The position numbers and the translations under genes were made by a program. Under the pieces are notes generated by a model, which saw only the letters and a list, made by a program, of their open reading frames with translations, was not told the DNA's origin and searched no databases. A stretch of 64,000 bases of DNA. It comes from Shinisaurus crocodilurus (lineage: Eukaryota > Chordata > Lepidosauria > Squamata > Shinisauridae). Location: assembly GCA_021292165.1 (NCBI GenBank), contig CM037888.1, positions 31,577,091 to 31,641,090 on the forward strand, in the 5' to 3' direction. Of this stretch, positions 61,566 to 64,000 are shown in pieces (the stretch's first letter is position 1; each line of letters opens with the position of its first letter).

Positions 61566-61668
61566 CTAGAGTCTACACAATCTTCTTTAGAATTTCCTCC
61601 TTTTATCCCGGAAGACAATCTTACTCGGTCACGAGTGATCGCCTGATGATGATGATGATGATGATGAC
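61566..61668 (+). mobile_element. 3' end of the zinc-finger-encoding LINE, with GAT tail
   Basis: CGCTAGAGTCTACACAATC, then TCCCGGAAGACAATCTTACT and CGGTCACGAGTGATCG, match the inverse of 34324-34440. The (GAT)n tail directly follows. Only the terminal ~100 bp are present. Confidence 0.75.
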
Positions 61669-61869
61669 TTCAAGGAAGCCCAATAAATCTAGGTTAGGAA
61701 TGTTAAGATTTGCATATATGTCCTAAAAGCAACTCATGTTGCTGTATTTGAGGAGCGGAAGTCTTGCTTGCTTATTATAATATTTATTTATTTCATTTCA
61801 TTTCGGTACTGCCCAATAGCTGAAGCTCTCCGGGCTGTTTACAACAGTTCCTAAAACAGGACCATAATA

Positions 61870-62119
61870 CAGTAATACCTTGGACTGCAAGCATAATTCG
61901 TTCTGGAACCGTGCTTGTAATCCAAAACACTCTTATATCAAAGCGAGTCTCTGGCGGGCGTGAGCGGAGTCGATTTCGACCCACTCAAGGTGAGCAGTTA
62001 CATCCCTACTGGATCTTGCAAGACTTTGCTCATTTATCAAGTCAAAAAATTTTAAATTTTTTTTGCTTGTCTTGCAAAACGCTCTCAGACCAAGTTACTT
62101 GCAATCCAAGGTGTTACTG
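61870..62119. mobile_element. Mariner-type MITE, TA target
   Basis: 250 bp, CAGTAATACCTTGGACTGCA to GTGTTACTG, TA on both sides. Interior close to 49041. Confidence 0.85.
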
Positions 62120-62789
62120 TACAATAAAACAACCCTAATTTTATTCCAAAATACAAAGCTGTGAAGAAAGGGCTCTGCCAACCGGTCCTTTACTCTAGAC
62201 CAGAGAACAAAGGTGCAAAACTGCCAGCCTTAGCTCTGCCGTCTTGACCCGAGTCTCTCAGGGCCTTGCCCTTGTCTGTACTCTGGATTTAGCGCTGAAC
62301 CACAGAGAGGAACCACACACGCCGTGTGGGGTAAAAACCAGGAAGGTTTATTCAAGGTAAACAGATTACAACAAAAGGTGGGAAATGAGGGAAGGAGACA
62401 AGGTAGGGGAGACACTTTGGTACATACACAAGTAGAGCCACAAAACAACAAAGCTACTAGTGTTCCTTTACTACATAACTACCCAGGCACTCACTCTTTA
62501 CCTGGGGGTTGGTTGGTCCTCTCCAGGGCTTGCCTCAGCCAAAGCCCTACCCCGCAGACCCCCAACAACAACCCAAATGCCACGGCAGGCAGTATAGATT
62601 CTGCCCCCCTCCTTTCAGCAGCCCAGGGGTCTTCAGCCAATCAGGACGAACTTCACCTGGCCAGGCAGGGGGGGGGGGGCGGCTCATGACTACAGGGCTT
62701 GGGCCACATTTGCATGTCAAAGGGCTTGGCAATGGCTGTGGCAGGTAGCCATCAAGATGGAGAGCCTCTGTCTGAGGCACCATCTAAGC
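62120..62789. other. Unassigned, possibly LTR-like
   Basis: GAAGGTTTATTCAAGGTAAACAG near 62342 resembles the R/U5 region of an LTR in minus orientation, but no ends or duplication could be fixed. A G11 run at 62669. Confidence 0.25.
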
Positions 62790-62924
62790 CAGTGTTCTCC
62801 AACCTTGGGTCCCCAGATGTTTTTGGCCTACAACTCCCAGCATGCCCCAGCCAGCTATGCTGGCTGGGGCATGCTGGGAGTTGTAGGCCAAAAACATCTG
62901 GGGACCCAAGGTTGGAGGACACTG
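62790..62924. mobile_element. hAT MITE, complete palindrome
   Basis: 135 bp, near-perfect hairpin, perfect duplication ATCTAAGC (62782-62789, 62925-62932) with central TA. With 33891, the reference copy of the family here. Confidence 0.95.
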
Positions 62925-62991
62925 ATCTAAGCTATGTACTTTTTGCATCCCCCCCCCCCAGCTGGGATTATACTTGTTTACACATGAGGAG

Positions 62992-63014
62992 GTGTGTGTG
63001 TGTGTGTGTGTGTG
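62992..63014. repeat. (GT)n microsatellite
   Basis: About 11 GT units. Confidence 0.9.
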
Positions 63015-63489
63015 GTGCAGGAAATGGAGGCTTTTTCTCCACAAAAGCTAAAAAAAATTACAGCTCAAACAATATTTAATACAAAGTAGACCTGTTAAAA
63101 ACAGCTGATGTGCGTGCCTCCATCAAGCCATTAGATATCCTTAGGGCGCAATCCTGTGGCTCCCCGACCTTGCCTGGGGGGTGGGGGGGCATAGGATAGG
63201 AAGGAGATCCCTTCCGAGGCTGCAGTGGGGACTCCGTCTGCAGGGCGCCCTCCCCTCAGCGCAGTTCTTTCCGCATCAGCTGGGATCTGAACACGGAAGA
63301 CCGTCTTCCGTACCGGCATGGGGGAGCATTCCCGGGGAGCGAGGCACCAACGTCTTCCATGGAATCTAGACTGTGCCTCAGCCACTCCTCCTCTCAAAGA
63401 GGGGGGGAAAAAAACATTTAGACGACCCAAATCAGCTGCCTAAATGTTTTGGAGTGAGAGGGGAGCATGGAGGCAATCCTAGCTGGCCT
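63015..63489. other. Unassigned DNA
   Basis: A single Harbinger-like end (TTAGGGCGCAATCCTGTGG) at 63141 without a partner. Nothing else recognised. Confidence 0.3.
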
Positions 63490-63650
63490 GTGGCTCACGC
63501 GGGCTCAGCTTGTCTGAGCGTGGAAAGCTAAGCAGGGTCAGGCCTGGCGATTACTTGGATGGGAGACCCCTCCTCTAGTCTCCTGCACTGAGCAGGGGGT
63601 TGGACTCGATGGCCTCGTAGGCCCCTTCCAACTCTATGATCTCTATGAAA
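63490..63650 (+). mobile_element. 5S rRNA-derived SINE with CR1-type 3' end
   Basis: GTGGCTCACGCGGGCTCAGC then GAAAGCTAAGCAGGGTCAGG, C box CTTGGATGGGAGACC, CR1 tail GACTCGATGGCCTCGTAGGC and CCTTCCAACTCTATGATC. Confidence 0.9.
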
Positions 63651-64000
63651 CTGTAGGTCCCTCCCACCTTCCATTGGATGCCTGTTACAGGCACCCACAT
63701 TGGATGGGGCTGCCTGATGTCCTTAAATACCTCAGCATATATTAATCTTAAAAGAGTTTGCAGCTGATCTCTTGCATAGTTTATCTTAACTAACTGGTAG
63801 AAGAGCTGGGTGCTTGCTAGGAGGAAGCCGTATGCCTGGGGTCGAGCCCAGAGAACATTTCAGCACCATGGGCTGCAAATAAACTGTGCATGATGATTAG
63901 AGTGCTGTGCTCCGGGATTCTTTGCAAGAAATCCAGGGAGTTAGTGGGTTGGATGCAGCTCTTGGGATCTCATGGACCAATATACAGCACCAGTTCACTC
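63651..64000. other. Unassigned DNA
   Basis: No repeat or coding signal recognised up to the window edge. Confidence 0.3.

Overview
This is vertebrate nuclear DNA. The mix of repeats points to a squamate reptile (lizard or snake): a full-length CR1 LINE, L2-clade and L1-clade LINE fragments, tRNA-derived SINEs ending in an AAAGGCGGG-type tail, 5S-rRNA-derived SINEs with a CR1 tail, and very many hAT, PIF/Harbinger-like and mariner-like MITEs. Birds and mammals would not show this combination. The species cannot be named from the sequence alone. I recognise no host protein-coding exon, tRNA gene or rRNA gene. The window reads as intergenic or intronic DNA in which transposable elements make up most of what can be identified.

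Layout. 1-13000: little recognisable sequence at first, then a LINE RT fragment (2050-2396), a possible solo LTR (3311-4367), a run of hAT and Harbinger-like elements (4380-9815), an internally inverted CR1 remnant (8290-9150) and a large foldback element (12099-12473). 13000-18600: a wrecked Ty3/gypsy retrotransposon on the minus strand, with gag, protease, RT start, RNase H, integrase and C-terminal tail still in order. A 662-bp hAT element and a GC-rich block split its pol region, and a second hAT element cuts into gag. 18600-41000: many MITEs, a solo LTR inside a MITE, L2 copies, an L1 RT remnant, a LINE fragment encoding a C-terminal zinc finger, and a GAGTC-rich composite hAT element. 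41251-46035: a nearly intact autonomous CR1 on the minus strand. ORF1 carries a zinc-ribbon-like motif, a coiled coil and an SGNH esterase; ORF2 carries an endonuclease and RT; three ~295-bp promoter-like monomers lie upstream. 46100-64000: an L2 copy split by a solo LTR, the inverted second copy of that LTR, two more 5S-SINEs, two more mariner-type MITEs, and a second GAGTC-rich composite hAT element.

How the pieces relate. The CR1 copy could supply machinery for itself and for the 5S-SINEs, whose 3' ends copy the CR1 3' end. The MITEs carry target-site duplications that sort them by transposase: 8 bp with central TA, 8 bp without it, 3 bp TWA, or TA. Two MITE families with unrelated ends share the same internal palindrome. 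The most interesting single observation is at the CR1 ORF1/ORF2 junction. ORF1 ends in the canonical -1 slippery heptamer T TTA AAC directly before its stop codon, and the -1 frame is open straight into ORF2, which suggests ORF2 could be made by programmed frameshifting.
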